Origin: Bicyclus anynana
Taxonomy: Eukaryota > Arthropoda > Insecta > Lepidoptera > Nymphalidae
Reading direction: 5' to 3'
DNA: 64,000 nucleotides
Assembly: GCF_947172395.1 (NCBI RefSeq)
Contig: NC_069108.1
Span: 2,891,501-2,955,500 of the forward strand
Every line of letters begins with the position of its first letter. Within the stretch, counting starts at the first letter, position 1. The notes below the pieces were generated by a model. It was not told where the DNA came from. It did not search any database and saw only the letters and a list, made by a program, of their open reading frames with translations. Positions 11,146 through 20,690 of the stretch are shown here, in pieces. The translations under genes and the position numbers were made by a program.

Positions 11146-11469
11146 CTACCGGTAAGGTAGGTTTTCGTATTATACGTATCAGAAAACACAGCTGGAAATA
11201 TTTTTTAACTTATTGAAAAACATATATAGTACGCGGCCTGTGAGTTAAACTATGTATGTAAGTTAAACAATAGGAGGTACCACTAGTAACCATAACACAA
11301 CACGTTGCCTTGCATTGTATACTTCAATCCCAAAAAGATTTTTATCATCCACCTAAATTAGCCTCATACAAATTATTACAAAATCTGCATTTATCGTAAT
11401 TATTATACGTATTAAATTTAAAAAAATTGATTTTGGTTTATACCTGACAAATCTGAAAAATTATTCTAA
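11146..11469. other. spacer, nothing recognised
   Basis: No supported feature. It lies in the intron downstream of the last visible exon of the minus-strand ZAD gene. Confidence 0.4.
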
Positions 11470-11745
11470 AATTGTATCAAAATTGGATATAAAAATATTC
11501 GAATTAAGGTCAAATATTAGATTCAAGAATATTCGAAATTTAAAACAAAAGATTTTTCATAGTTTGAAATCTATGCAGTCAAATATTTAGATATAAAAAT
11601 ATTCTAGTTTTAAAACAAATGGTTTTTATTAAATCTAAGCCTGTCATATATTTAGATTTAGAAATATTTGAGTTTTAAAACTAACGGTTTTTAATCTAAG
11701 CCTATCAAATATTTAGATTTAAAAATATTCGAATTTTAAATACCT
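11470..11745. repeat. degenerate ~65-bp tandem repeat
   Basis: Four to five units share AAATATTTAGATTTAAAAAT, 'attcgaattttaaaac' and a GGTTTTTA / 'aatctaagcct' block. AT-rich, no coding potential, about 110 bp downstream of exon 5 of the ZAD gene. Confidence 0.7.
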
Positions 11746-11857
11746 ACAAGTTTTTAAACTATTCGAGTTTTAAAAATTGATTTTTCAAATTCGAAACCTA
11801 CTGAGGTCCACAGATTTTTACCAAAAAAACGGGTCTTCAAACAAAAGAGACACCTAC

Positions 11858-12010
11858 CTTTTTTCTCCTTCACCGGCTTCGCCTCGACCTTCTTCTTTGG
11901 TGGAGGTTTCTCCTTCTTCACCGGAGACGGTTTCGGCTTAGGCTTCGCTTTTGATCTTGTCTTCGTGCTCGTTGTCGGTCTTTTGATGGGGAAGTCGTCA
12001 CTCAAGTCGT
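11858..12010 (-). CDS. ZAD zinc-finger gene 1, exon 5 (basic linker)
   Basis: Exon of 153 nt entering in phase 1 and leaving in phase 1. The acceptor is TTCACTTACAG before ACGACTTG; the donor is AAAAAAG/GTAGGTG. It starts DDLSDDFPIKRP and continues as a strongly basic Lys/Pro-rich stretch (SKAKPKPKPSPVKKEKPP and similar). In ZAD-C2H2 proteins such charged linkers join the N-terminal ZAD to the C-terminal finger array. No zinc finger is reached in this window, so the rest of the protein must lie left of position 1 or in exons I could not find in 1-11857. The open frame on genomic DNA continues past the donor, but that part is intron. Confidence 0.75.
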
Positions 12011-12059
12011 CTGTAAGTGAAGCGGATTTTAACAGCGGAATTCATAGACGTAAAGGCAC

Positions 12060-12180
12060 CCCCAACAAACCCCAGGGTCCTAACAAATGTTGTGAATCAT
12101 AACCTTTGTGGGACTTTGTTGATTAGTTTCTTATTTTTTTTAAACCACTTCTGAGTCTGTGTGCTAAAAATTGTTTATAT
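12060..12180 (+). repeat. fragment of interspersed repeat X
   Basis: AATGTTGTGAATCATAA and the 'cacttctgagtctgtgtgctaaa' block match the copy at 28688-29048. Partial, in intron 4 of ZAD gene 1. Confidence 0.5.
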
Positions 12181-12190
12181 TAATATTAAA

Positions 12191-12440
12191 TCTATATATA
12201 TACAAGAAAGTCATGTTAGTTACTCCACTTATAACTCAAGAACGGCTGAACCGATTTAGCTGAAAATTGGCAGGGAGGTAGTTTAGAGTCAGGAGAAGGA
12301 CATAGGATACTTTTCTTTTTTTTTTTGTAGGGGTAGGGTCCCTACCCTACCCCTACAAAAAAAAAGAGAAAAGGGTAGGGTAGAGATAGTTGAAAGTTTA
12401 CATCGAGTTTCACGCGGACGAAGTCGCGGGCGTCCGCTAG
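12191..12440 (+). mobile_element. non-autonomous Helitron with internal palindrome
   Basis: It begins TCTATATATATACAAG after an A and ends GACGAAGTCGCGGGCGTCC then GCTAG before a T: TC...CTAG inserted between A and T, with a 7-bp terminal stem (GCGGACG/CGTCCGC). Length 250 bp. The centre (12310-12372) is a near-perfect palindrome made of T-runs, GTAGGGGTAGGG and its complement, apparently a CCCTA-type array folded on itself. Sits in intron 4 of ZAD gene 1. Confidence 0.85.
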
Positions 12441-12611
12441 TTGTTTATATTAAAAATCACCCTTTTTAATTGTTTATATTAAAAACTACCCTATTGTGTT
12501 GTGGGAATCGAATAGACAAAACCTTAGCAAGTTTTGATTTTGTCTTTTTTTTCAATCTGAAAAACTTTGTAAAAAAAAATCAATTAAATACAAAAAAAAA
12601 TGTCAACATAC

Positions 12612-12674
12612 CATCATCATTGGTGAAGTCCATCAAAGCGTCTTCATCATCATCATCTTCTTCCTTCTTTAGAA
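12612..12674 (-). CDS. ZAD zinc-finger gene 1, exon 4 (acidic linker)
   Basis: A 63-nt exon, phase 1 to phase 1. Acceptor GTCTGATTTTAG before TTCTAAAG; donor GATGATG/GTATGTTG. It encodes VLKKEEDDDDEDALMDFTND, an acidic segment. Phases agree exactly with exon 3 and exon 5, which is the main support for so short an exon. Confidence 0.75.
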
Positions 12675-13140
12675 CTAAAATCAGACAATCCATGTTATTT
12701 ATCCAAATATCATTATCAATTGAAGGCGTGCACAGAGTTTTCAACTAGGGTAAGCACTAAAATAGTAAAAACCGATCAAGTGCGCATCGGACTCGCCCAC
12801 CGAGAGTTCCGTACAAATTATTCTTCATCATAAATCTAAATGTTTTTAACCGATGTTTTATGTTTTTTCAGTTTGCTCATAACTTTGTCATTTATTAACC
12901 AATTTTGAAAATTCTTGTTTTGTTTGAAAAAGTATACTTTCACATTGGTATAATTTAATTATCATGAAAATTGGTACAGTAATTTTGTGTTAAAATCAAA
13001 ATAAGTGAAATACGTCTTTGAGGTCGGTTAAATGTTTATGTAAGAATATATTATTTGAAGTACAACTTTATATACGTTTGACTTGGGGAGGAAGCTAGTG
13101 GAAGCGTTACGAAAATTGTAATCGGGCGAGACGAACGGAC

Positions 13141-13142
13141 GT

Positions 13143-13174
<32 letters not shown>

Positions 13175-13175
13175 G

Positions 13176-13206
<31 letters not shown>

Positions 13207-13233
13207 GGAGAGAGGGAGAGGGAGAGGGGGAGG

Positions 13234-13318
<85 letters not shown>
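13141..13318. repeat. (GA)n microsatellite
   Basis: About 178 bp of almost pure GA with a few GGGA interruptions in the left half. Long Ser-Leu open frames on the minus strand here come from the repeat and are not genes. It lies in intron 3 of ZAD gene 1. Confidence 0.97.
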
Positions 13319-13404
13319 TAACACACACATCTTTTTATGACTTTCTTTGCACTAAGATGGGCTTACTTCGAAGAGATACAAGTTAATTCTACCCGTAACT
13401 GTGA

Positions 13405-13506
13405 CGGTTTCTACACGACATCGTACCGGAACGCTAAATAGCTTGGCGGTACGTCATTGTCGGTAGGGTGGTAACTAACCACAGCCGAAGCCTTCCACCA
13501 GAACAG
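13405..13506 (-). mobile_element. SINE B fragment
   Basis: CATCGTACCGGAACGCTAAA, CTTGGCGGTACGTCATTG and CACAGCCGAAGCCTTCCACC correspond to the middle of SINE B. Both ends are missing. Confidence 0.6.
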
Positions 13507-13559
13507 ACCTAAGTATTTATCCATACCTAAGACCTCTAGCATTTGTGATTAGCGATTGA

Positions 13560-13811
13560 TACTAATGCCATAAATGCAATCAGTAAAATTTTTGTCTGTC
13601 TGTCTGTTCGTTATAGAAACAAAAACTACTGGACGGATTTTAACGAAACTTGGTACAATTATTGTTAATACTCCTGGGCAGGTTATAGTATACTTTTCAT
13701 CACGCCACTATCAATAGGAGAAGAGCAGTGAAGGGAAATATTGGGAAAACGGGAGAAGATACTTCTCTCCCGTTTTCCCTAAGGCTGGACGAAGTCGCGG
13801 GCGTCCGCTAG
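13560..13811 (+). mobile_element. non-autonomous Helitron
   Basis: The right end GGACGAAGTCGCGGGCGTCC then GCTAG before T is the diagnostic terminus. The body contains 'ctactggacggattttaacg'. The 5' end is unclear (TCTG repeats near 13593). Confidence 0.65.
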
Positions 13812-13888
13812 TTTATACTTAATGTTATATTTTTGTTTTTTTTTTTGGGAAACTAGTCTTTTTACGAGTTACCCGATATTTTAAAAAA

Positions 13889-14077
13889 ATATATTAATAA
13901 ATTATAAAGCTGTAGAGTTTGTTTGTTCGCGCTAATCTCAGGAACTACTGGTCTGATTTGAAAAATTCTTTCAGTATTAGATAGCCCATTTATCGAGGAA
14001 GGCTATAGGCTATGTATTATCCCCGTATTCCTACGGGTACGGGAACCACGCGGGTGAAACCGCGCGGCGTCAGCTAG
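13889..14077 (+). mobile_element. non-autonomous Helitron
   Basis: ATTATAAAGCTGTAGAGTTT at the left, 'ctcaggaactactggtctga' in the middle, and ACCACGCGGGTGAAACCGCG then CGGCGTCAGCTAG before T at the right. Same subfamily as 31810-32001; the 5' TC start is degraded. Confidence 0.75.
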
Positions 14078-14084
14078 TCCTACT

Positions 14085-14424
14085 GGATGCTTGTTACTCT
14101 TTAACGCCGTTACTACTGAAGCGATTTGGCTGAAATTTTGAATGGAAATAGATTTTACTCTGGATTAACACATAGGCTACTTTTTAACCCGAAAAAATCC
14201 ATGGTTTCCCGAGATTTGTGAAAACTGATGATATTGATGATATGAATGTTTGTTACTCTTTCACGCCTCGACTACGGAACCGAATTAGCTTAAATTTGAT
14301 ATTGATATACATTATAGCCTGGATTAACACATAGGCTACTTTATATCCCGGAAAAATCCATGGTTCCCGAGAGATTTGTGACAAACTAAATTCCACGCGG
14401 ACGAAGTCACAGGCGTCCGCTAGT
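14085..14424 (+). mobile_element. two tandem Helitron copies
   Basis: Two head-to-tail relatives, each with 'ggctgaaatt', 'ggattaacacataggctact' and 'ccatggtt' blocks. The first lacks its 3' end (~14230). The second ends CGCGGACGAAGTCACAGGCG then TCCGCTAG. Sits in intron 3 of ZAD gene 1. Confidence 0.65.
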
Positions 14425-14562
14425 GATGTATAAATAGGGATCTGTTTAAATTGGCTTAATAAAAGTATGTTTCTTGCATTTTTGTTTGTTATCAACAAGC
14501 TTAACAAACAAAAAAACCCAATCATAAATTTTTAAAAAATGTCGTAAAACTCAGGCTGTATG

Positions 14563-14735
14563 GTTTTTTTTTTTTTTTTTTTTATTCTTTACAAGTTAGC
14601 CCTTGACTACAATCTCACCTGATGGTAAGTGATGCAGTCTAAGATGGAAGCGGGCGAACTTGTTAGGAGGAGGATGAAAATCCACACCCCTTTCGGTTTC
14701 TACACGGCATCGTACCGGAACGCTAAATCGTCGCT
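14563..14735 (-). mobile_element. SINE B-type fragment with A-tail
   Basis: A 20-bp T-run (A-tail on the minus strand) is followed by TTCTTTACAAGTTAGCCCTT and the same blocks as 10985-11145, ending at GGAACGCTAAATCG. The head is truncated. Confidence 0.7.
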
Positions 14736-14815
14736 GACAAGAAATTGAAAATATTTTCCATTCCATTTGTGGGAATCGAACCCACAGCCTATTAATGTTG
14801 ATTTCACACACACAG

Positions 14816-14988
14816 AGAATATTCTCTGGTATGCAGGTTTCTTCACGATGTTTTTCCTTCACTGTTTGAGACACGTGATATTTAATTTCTTAAAATGCAC
14901 ACAACTGAAAAGTTGGAGGTGCATGTCCCGGACCGGAATCGAACCTACACCCTCCGGAATCGGAGGCAGAGGTGGTTATCAAGGCTGG
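14816..14988 (-). mobile_element. SINE A, 5' two-thirds
   Basis: On the minus strand: a head with 'tgcctccgattccgga' and GGTTCGATTCCGGTCCGG (B box), then CATGCACCTCCAACTTTTCA and the CACGTGTCTCAAACAG block. The 3' body is truncated. It abuts another repeat piece at 15000. Confidence 0.7.
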
Positions 14989-14999
14989 TTATTAATTAA

Positions 15000-15092
15000 A
15001 TTTTATAATCTGGATATTTGCATTTTTTATGTATAAATTAGTTAACATTGACCTTATTTACCCGAATGTATCATAAAAATCAATATTTTCAG
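15000..15092. repeat. interspersed repeat fragment
   Basis: The block with TAAATTAGTTAACATTGACC and TTACCCGAATGTATCATAAA occurs in inverted orientation at 27866-27960. It ends immediately next to the possible alternative exon at 15095-15114. Confidence 0.6.
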
Positions 15093-15094
15093 AC

Positions 15095-15114
15095 CTAGTC
15101 ATCATCCCCATTAT
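15095..15114 (-). CDS. possible alternative 3' exon of ZAD gene 1
   Basis: After exon 3 and a hypothetical 85-nt intron, the acceptor GGTTTCACAG is followed by ATAATGGGGATGATGACTAG. In the phase set by exon 3 this reads DNGDDD and a stop. It would end the protein before the basic linker. The open frame extends upstream for about 24 more codons, but no acceptor is seen there. The evidence is only phase and composition, so it may be chance. Confidence 0.2.
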
Positions 15115-15199
15115 CTGTGAAACCAACAACTTCACCCAGATCCGATATAACCCATTCATAATCATAAACAGTATATATAGTACATTTATAACCAATTAC

Positions 15200-15277
15200 C
15201 CAATATCTCGTCTTCCGACTGCTGCAGCTCCAACGACACCTCCAGCTCCTCCTTCACAACTGTCTCCGGTTTCACGC
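15200..15277 (-). CDS. ZAD zinc-finger gene 1, exon 3
   Basis: A 78-nt exon, phase 1 to phase 1. Acceptor TTTATTTCCAG before GCGTGAAACC; donor ATATTGG/GTAATTG. It encodes GVKPETVVKEELEVSLELQQ and SEDEIL, including a VKEE motif of the type often sumoylated in such regulators. It is the linker just after the ZAD. Splicing to exon 4 (12674) keeps the frame. Confidence 0.8.
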
Positions 15278-15324
15278 CTGGAAATAAATAGTACATTCAA
15301 TTAAAATTTTTGTATTATTACATA

Positions 15325-15545
15325 CTAGCGGACGCCCGCGACTTCGTCCGCGTGGAATTTAGTTTTTCACAAATCCCGCGGGAATCATGGATTTTTCCGT
15401 AATGAAAAGTTGCCTATGTGTTAATCTAGAGTAAAATCTATTTCCATTTCAAATTTCAGCCAAATCGCTTCAGAAGCCGCAACGTAAAAGAGGAACAAAC
15501 ATACTTACACACTTACACATTTACACACAAACTTTCGTAGTAGTA
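15325..15545 (-). mobile_element. non-autonomous Helitron
   Basis: The left side CTAGCGGACGCCCGCGACTT then CGTCCGCG is the inverted 3' terminus (preceded by A, so CTAG before T on the minus strand). The body with 'cctatgtgttaatctagagt' and 'tttcagccaaatcgcttcag' matches the 14085-14424 copies. Sits in intron 2 of ZAD gene 1. Confidence 0.75.
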
Positions 15546-15944
15546 GGATCCTATCCTACTTCCTACTATCCTATAATAGTATAACAATAAAAATCGTTAA
15601 ACATTTTTTTTTATATGGGTTTATAACTTTATCGGCGTATCTTATTTACATACTCATGCTCAATTACTTTCTTTTTAGTAACTTTCTAGTGCTTATAGTT
15701 TCTGAGCTAAGCCATGGACAGACAGACCGGTGGGAAAATAAAATAGTTTCTAGTTGACAACGGCACCTTGATTTTTTAAATATGTATTTCTATTACACTT
15801 TCCATGTAAATTTTGTCATTTTAACTGCTTATCCTATAATTCATTGTAAATTCTTCTCAAGTGAGATATGTCCAACAGGTCTAAAGGTCAACTTTTTTTT
15901 TTTCTCTTTGGATCTGCAATCAGTTGTTAGACTTTAAAAAGGTG

Positions 15945-16066
15945 AGTTGTGAGACTTGACACAACTCTCACAACTAACCTGCTTTCTGACAGGAAAGCAG
16001 GTGAGTTGCTTGCTGCCTCACCTGCTTAAACAAGACCCTGCAGAAACCTTGCTTTCTGCAGGGTTT
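15945..16066. repeat. cluster of perfect short hairpins
   Basis: Perfect inverted pairs follow one another: AGTTGTGAG/CTCACAACT, ACCTGCTTTC/GAAAGCAGGT, CAGGTGAG/CTCACCTG and CCCTGCAGAAA/TTTCTGCAGGG. Loops are 5 to 13 nt. Two alternative stems share bases (GCAGGTGAG). It lies in intron 2 of ZAD gene 1, about 100 bp downstream of exon 2 in the direction of transcription. Confidence 0.8.
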
Positions 16067-16166
16067 CTGACAGGAGAGCCATAGCTCTGCCGTCATCTAG
16101 TTATCGAGCACGTCAACTCGCTTCAGGCTCTGAAGGTCAACTAACATAACAAATATCAATATTCAC

Positions 16167-16317
16167 CTTGGATAGCGTTTTTGTAGTACATGGTCATGAA
16201 CCTCTGCTCGCAGTCCTGCACTTGCTTCTTGAAGTTGCACGCGTCCCGCAACCGGGTGATGCATGCCGTGCATATTGTGTACGTGATGGCGCACAGCTCA
16301 CCCGGCACCGGTGGAAT
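16167..16317 (-). CDS. ZAD zinc-finger gene 1, exon 2 (second half of ZAD)
   Basis: A 151-nt exon, phase 0 to phase 1. Acceptor GAAATTTTCCAG before ATTCCACC; donor ATCCAAG/GTGAATAT. It encodes IPPVPGELCAITYTICTACI and then TRLRDACNFKKQVQDCEQRF. The I-C-x2-C pair (residues 65 and 68 of the joined protein) is the second zinc-binding half of the ZAD. The following helix with 'CNFKKQVQDCEQRF' is typical of the domain's dimerising C-terminal helix. This confirms the gene family independently of exon 1. Confidence 0.92.
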
Positions 16318-16499
16318 CTGGAAAATTTCATCAAATTATGAGACAAATATCTTAGCATTCTATGGATTCAATGTGCAGGTGCCGGCTCCATCACATGGTA
16401 AAGAGAAAAACTCCGAGCAGAGTACTGGAATTGTGACTACAGGATGTAGGTTTGTTCTTTGATGATCAAACACTTTTACTGTATTGTCTATTTTTAATT

Positions 16500-16662
16500 T
16501 TTAGACAAGGGAGTGAAACAAAAAAATATTTATCTAATTAAAGCAAGTTCCAAAAATTCTGATTATTATTTTCTCAACAGCAATTTGTATCTCCTGTCTG
16601 TGAAAAATACTATCAACCTGCTCATAAATTATAAATAATGCCTATTTTGGGACATGTCCATT
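16500..16662 (-). mobile_element. MITE fragment (GGACATGTCC family)
   Basis: The reverse complement of this piece matches the left half of the complete element at 21657-22066, including the terminal TTTTGGGACATGTCC. In intron 1 of ZAD gene 1. Confidence 0.7.
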
Positions 16663-16705
16663 GAGTAGTATGGTCATAAATAGATATTTTGTGTATATAC
16701 TGATA

Positions 16706-18023
16706 CTAGCGGACGCCCGCGACTTCGTCCGCGTAAAAATTGATGTAAACTTCTCTACCTCTACCTTACCCTGCTCGTAAACCTACCCAACCCTACCCTA
16801 CCCTACCCTACCCCTACCTTACTCCTACCCTACCGCTAATGCTTACCCTTCCTTCCCCCCACCTTACCCTACCCTAACCCTACCCGTAACCTATAAATAC
16901 CCTATCCTACCCTACCCCTAATCTACCCCTACCTTACTCCGACCCTACCGCTAACCCTAACCCTTCCCTACCCCTACCTTATCCCTACCCTAAACCTACC
17001 CTACCCGTACCCTACCCCTATCCTACTCCTCCCCTACCCTATACGTTCCATATCCTTCCCCTACCTCTACCTTGCCCCTACCCTACACTACCCCTACATT
17101 ATCCGTACCCTACCCTACCCTACCCTACACTTTCCCTAAATTACCCCTACCCTACCTCTATCCTACCCCTTCCCTACCTCTATCCTATCCCTACCCTCAG
17201 CAAAATTGGTCCAGCCTTTTGTGCGTGGTGCAATGACCAAAAGGCTATAATTTCCCAAGCGACTTCTATGCTAATACTATAAAGAGGTAAAGTTTGTGTG
17301 GTTGTCGGGGGTAATCTCTGGATCTACTGGACCGATTTGGAAAATTCTTTTACCAATAGAAAGCTACATTATTTGCGAGTGTCATAGGCTATGTTTGGTC
17401 CTCATATTCATACGGGAACGGGAACCACGTAATTGAAACCGCGGGGCGTCATATAGCGGCATTTCTGCGACTTTCAGAAATTTTGTATTATCTCCGAAAC
17501 TATATAACTAATTAACATACTGTAAAGGGCAAATCTTATCTCTATAATATCCTTGTGATTATTAAATCATTTATTTTGATAAGGATTTAAGTTTAGTTGT
17601 GTAAATAATGACGTAAACCTTAGTTTAAAATTTAAATAATTTATTAAAGTACTAAAGGTACTATATCTGCTAAAATATAAAAGATAGATATATGGTGTCG
17701 CGGACTTTTTTGTAGAACTTTTAAAGGTTCAAAAAGCCTCCATACATTTATTTCAGTTATGCGCAATGGTTGAGGCAGCGCATGCGAATAAGTAAGTTTT
17801 TCGGTCTGACCTGTAAGAGAAAACCCGCGATATCTCAGTAGTTATATATGATAGAAATATAAAATATAGCCTATAGCACTCCCCGATAACGTAGCATTCT
17901 ACTGGTGAAAGAATTTTTAAAATCGGTCCAGTAGTTCCGAAGATTACCCCATTTCAAAAAATTGTTACAAACTTACAAACTTACAAACTTACAAACTTTA
18001 CCTCTTTATAATATTAGTATAGA
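16706..18023 (-). mobile_element. 1.3-kb Helitron-type element with CCCTA array
   Basis: Minus orientation: 5' TCTATACTAATATTATAAAG (right edge, after A) and 3' CGCGGACGAAGTCGCGGGCG then TCCGCTAG (left edge, before T). Just inside the 3' end is a ~480-bp array of CCCTA/CCCCTA variants (16780-17200). The rest holds an internal Helitron-like block ('ctggatctactggaccgatt') and an AT-rich body. A second copy lies at 42875-44179. No protein is encoded, so it would depend on a Helitron transposase elsewhere. Confidence 0.8.
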
Positions 18024-18027
18024 TTAC

Positions 18028-18478
18028 ACAGCCTGATAGCACAGTGGATATGACATCTGCCTCTGATTCTGGAGACCGTAGGTCCAGGGCATGCACCTCC
18101 AATCAGCGGCATGCACTTTATACATGCATTAAAGTACTGCATAGCCTAAGAGTTGTCTTTGTAGTACTTATTAAATAAAGATTTTTCCAGTTTGCTTAAT
18201 TTTATTACTAGTGCATACCCTGATCAACAACCTCCACACCACTGCCTCCAACTTTTCAGTTGCGTGCATTTTAAGCAATTAAATATTGCATGTCTCAAAT
18301 GGTGAAGGAAAAACTAATGCGAGGAAACTGCATACCTGACAATTTTCTTGATTCTCTATGTATGTAAAGTCTGCCAATCCGCATTGGGCCGGCGTAGTGA
18401 ACTATTGGCCTAACCCCTCTCATTCTGAGATTTGAGCCAAGCAGTGAGCCGAATATGGGTTGGTAATAATGAAAATGA
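18028..18478 (+). mobile_element. SINE A, interrupted copy
   Basis: A head AGCCTGATAGCACAGTGGAT with a degraded B-box region (18028-18110), then about 130 bp of other sequence, then the body from CTCCAACTTTTCAGTTGCGT to GCCGAATATGGGTTGGTAAT. One element split by an insertion, or two copies side by side. Confidence 0.65.
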
Positions 18479-18480
18479 CG

Positions 18481-18640
18481 ATTTACTAATATTATATAGA
18501 GGTAAAGTTTGTGATATTATAGGGGGTATCTTTATATCTACTGAACCTTTTCATTGAATTTCTCTACCACTAGAAAGCTAAGTTATTTCTGAGCGTCATA
18601 GTCATTTTACCCACATATTCTCACGGAAAAAGAACTATTG
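18481..18640 (+). mobile_element. Helitron fragment
   Basis: TACTAATATTATATAGAGGT at the left and 'atatctactgaacc', 'accactagaaagctaagtta' blocks. The 3' hairpin and CTAG are missing. Confidence 0.5.
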
Positions 18641-18854
18641 TGATTTGAATCTAAAAGAAGGCTTTAGAGAAAAACAATGTTAGGAGCTCCAACAATATTC
18701 TTAAGGTAGTTAAATTAAGTTTGATAACTAATTCAGAGTGATGAGATGATGGGCAAGTTTTACTAAAACTCCTTGTGCACAGAATTGCGGGCATCAGATA
18801 ATATAATTCAATATTACTGCCAAAGCTGCAGAGACGAAATAAATGTGTCGCGAA

Positions 18855-19117
18855 GCTGAAGTGGCAATGGGCAGAGTACATAGTTGGAAGAGCCGATGGA
18901 CGTCCCAAGGTGCTGGAATGGCGACCCCGCACCAGAAAGCGCAGTGTTGGTCAACCCCTCACCAGGTGGAATGACAACATCAAGCGAGTCGCAGGTATTC
19001 GGTGAATGCAGGCGGCTCGGTATCGTGATGTTTGGAAGTCCCTACAAAAGGCCTATGTCCTGCGGTGGACGTCCATCGGCTGACATGATGATGATGATGG
19101 ATGATGATGACTCGTAA
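18855..19117 (+). pseudogene. RTE-clade LINE, 3' end of the RT ORF
   Basis: In the plus frame the sequence reads as the C-terminal domain of an RTE-type polyprotein: a WAEYIVGRADGRPKVLEWRP stretch, then RTRKRSVGQPLTRWNDNIKR, then VWKSLQKAYVLRWTSIG. One in-frame stop lies near 19003. It ends in an ATG-repeat tail (19087-19107), as RTE elements do. 5'-truncated and dead. It lies just 3' of the ZAD gene 1 first exon, within intron 1. Confidence 0.8.
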
Positions 19118-19240
19118 ATAAAGATAAACACAGCGGACAAAAGCAGAATAGTACCGAATAGGCTTGAAATCGAAGTTTGCTTAGTATAATATATTTCTTA
19201 GCTCTATATAAAACACTGTAGAGAAATTGTTGGTACTCAC

Positions 19241-19387
19241 ATCGACATCAAGGCATTCTCTAAGCATATCTGTATAGACTTCTTCTTTTTCTAAAAACGT
19301 ACGCGGCTCCGCCAAATTGTCAAAAGTGCCTTCAGCATGACAGCACCGACACAGGTCTTTCTCGATTTTCCACGTTTTCGCCGCCAT
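19241..19387 (-). CDS. ZAD zinc-finger gene 1, exon 1 (start of protein)
   Basis: First coding exon, 147 nt (49 codons), ending in phase 0 at GTCGAT/GTGAGTAC. It starts at an ATG with a good context (AACATGGCGGCG) and reads MAAKTWKIEKDLCRCCHAEG, with C13-x2-C16 as the first zinc-binding half of a ZAD, then FDNLAEPRTFLEKEEVYTDM and LRECLDVD. Joined to exon 2 (16317) this gives a complete ZAD of about 75 residues. ZAD proteins in insects are mostly DNA-binding regulators that dimerise through the ZAD; this family is expanded in insects. The specific gene is not recognised. The usual C2H2 array is not in the window. Confidence 0.93.
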
Positions 19388-19560
19388 GTTATCACTAAAT
19401 TTAACTTATATACAATAATATTATCACTTAATTCTCACAAAAACTAACACTTTTACGTTATTTATATAGAAGCGTGCATCCGCCGCCATATTGTTTAGCC
19501 ACCGACCATAGACAACGATTTACTTTTTATCGAAAGAACCTGTGCGCAGATTCGTAAAAC
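19388..19560 (-). promoter_or_regulatory. presumed promoter and 5' UTR of ZAD gene 1
   Basis: The region upstream of the minus-strand ATG. I see no clear TATA box. CCGCCATATTGTTTAGCC (19480-19497) resembles the sequence around the start codon. Assigned by position only. Confidence 0.35.
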
Positions 19561-20690
19561 TTTGACAAATAGGGGTTGACAACTGTCAAAGTGGCGCTTT
19601 GATCGCTGGTTCCTAAATCGCTGTCTTTTCTCTAAGGCTGGCTATTGACGATCAGTCCAAACTTAAAACTACGGCATAAAACTGGGGCAATAAGGCTCTT
19701 CATTTTTCAATCGGCCGCCGGGCAAAACTAACTAAAACTATTTGTGTCGAAAAAAAATGGAACCTGATTCTGAAGTAGAAACATTAATTCTAATTGTAGC
19801 ACTATTTGTTGCCATAAACTCACCTTGAAAGAAAGTAATGGATGAAAGAAAAATATCATTTTTATAACACGTTTGCTCTTAAAGTATCGCTTATTTCACC
19901 AATTTCAATATCGTAATGTATCTCATTACGCACAAGTGCCGTAATGTAAAGTAAAATGCATATGTGCCGTAATGTAATTTAAAACCTCCATCATCCGTCT
20001 AAAAACGAACAGTACTCATCTAAATCTTCGCAAAGAATTTTTATGTCGGTAAAGTGCTCAACATTTTATGAATAAAATTATATTAGTGAGATAAAATATA
20101 TAATTAAAAAAAACATTTAATTCTTTCATTATAATAATTTTAACAATAAGTAAATATCAACCATATAGCGTTAACAGAAACACAAAAATATTAACTTACT
20201 TTATTAGTAATACTGGCTGTTTGGTGTATTTGCCTAAAAAAACGCACGCATTTCACTATCTATGCAAAAATGACAAGCGTATCAAAATGTCACCAAAGAA
20301 AACAAAGATGTAGGTAAATTCATTTTCAGAAATTGTGTTCAAAGAGTAGTTCCTCGCAAATGTGTTAAAAAACGTCGTATGACATACGTGCGCTTTGATA
20401 ATTACAGCCTCTGCTTCCTTAATATAGCTGCAATATCGCCTCGGCTGTAATTTTCAACTTACCGCACATCACTATTGTACTATTTTGTATATAACTCGTA
20501 CGCATTAACTTGACACCTGGCTTCCAAACACAACCAAACAAACTCAACTCAGTACAGACTTCATTCGAACCAAGGAAGTAAAACTATAAGAAATGTAGAC
20601 AGTAATTGTTATCAATTGTAAATACAACTACAAAATTAAAATAAATTAAAATTAAAACTAATACCTAGAAATATTTATCAAAATTTGCCG
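19561..20690. other. intergenic, nothing recognised
   Basis: No gene or repeat family is supported. The phrase around GTAATGTA ('gtgccgtaatgtaa') occurs twice near 19935-19978. Confidence 0.4.

Noticed and set aside
11754..12005. 83-residue minus-strand protein as a complete gene
   Set aside because: Only 11858-12010 is exon; the frame before it (in transcription) belongs to an intron with a good acceptor and the frame after 11858 runs past a good donor.
13028..13330. Two long Ser-Leu open frames on the minus strand
   Set aside because: They are the (GA)n microsatellite read in two frames.
16190..16462. 90-residue plus-strand frame
   Set aside because: Antisense to exon 2 of ZAD gene 1, which carries the ZAD cysteine motif and splice sites.
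16780..17200. CCCTA-rich tract as an interstitial telomere
   Set aside because: Insect telomeres use TTAGG. The unit here is a mix of CCCTA, CCCCTA and others, and it lies at a fixed place inside a Helitron that also occurs at 42875-44179.
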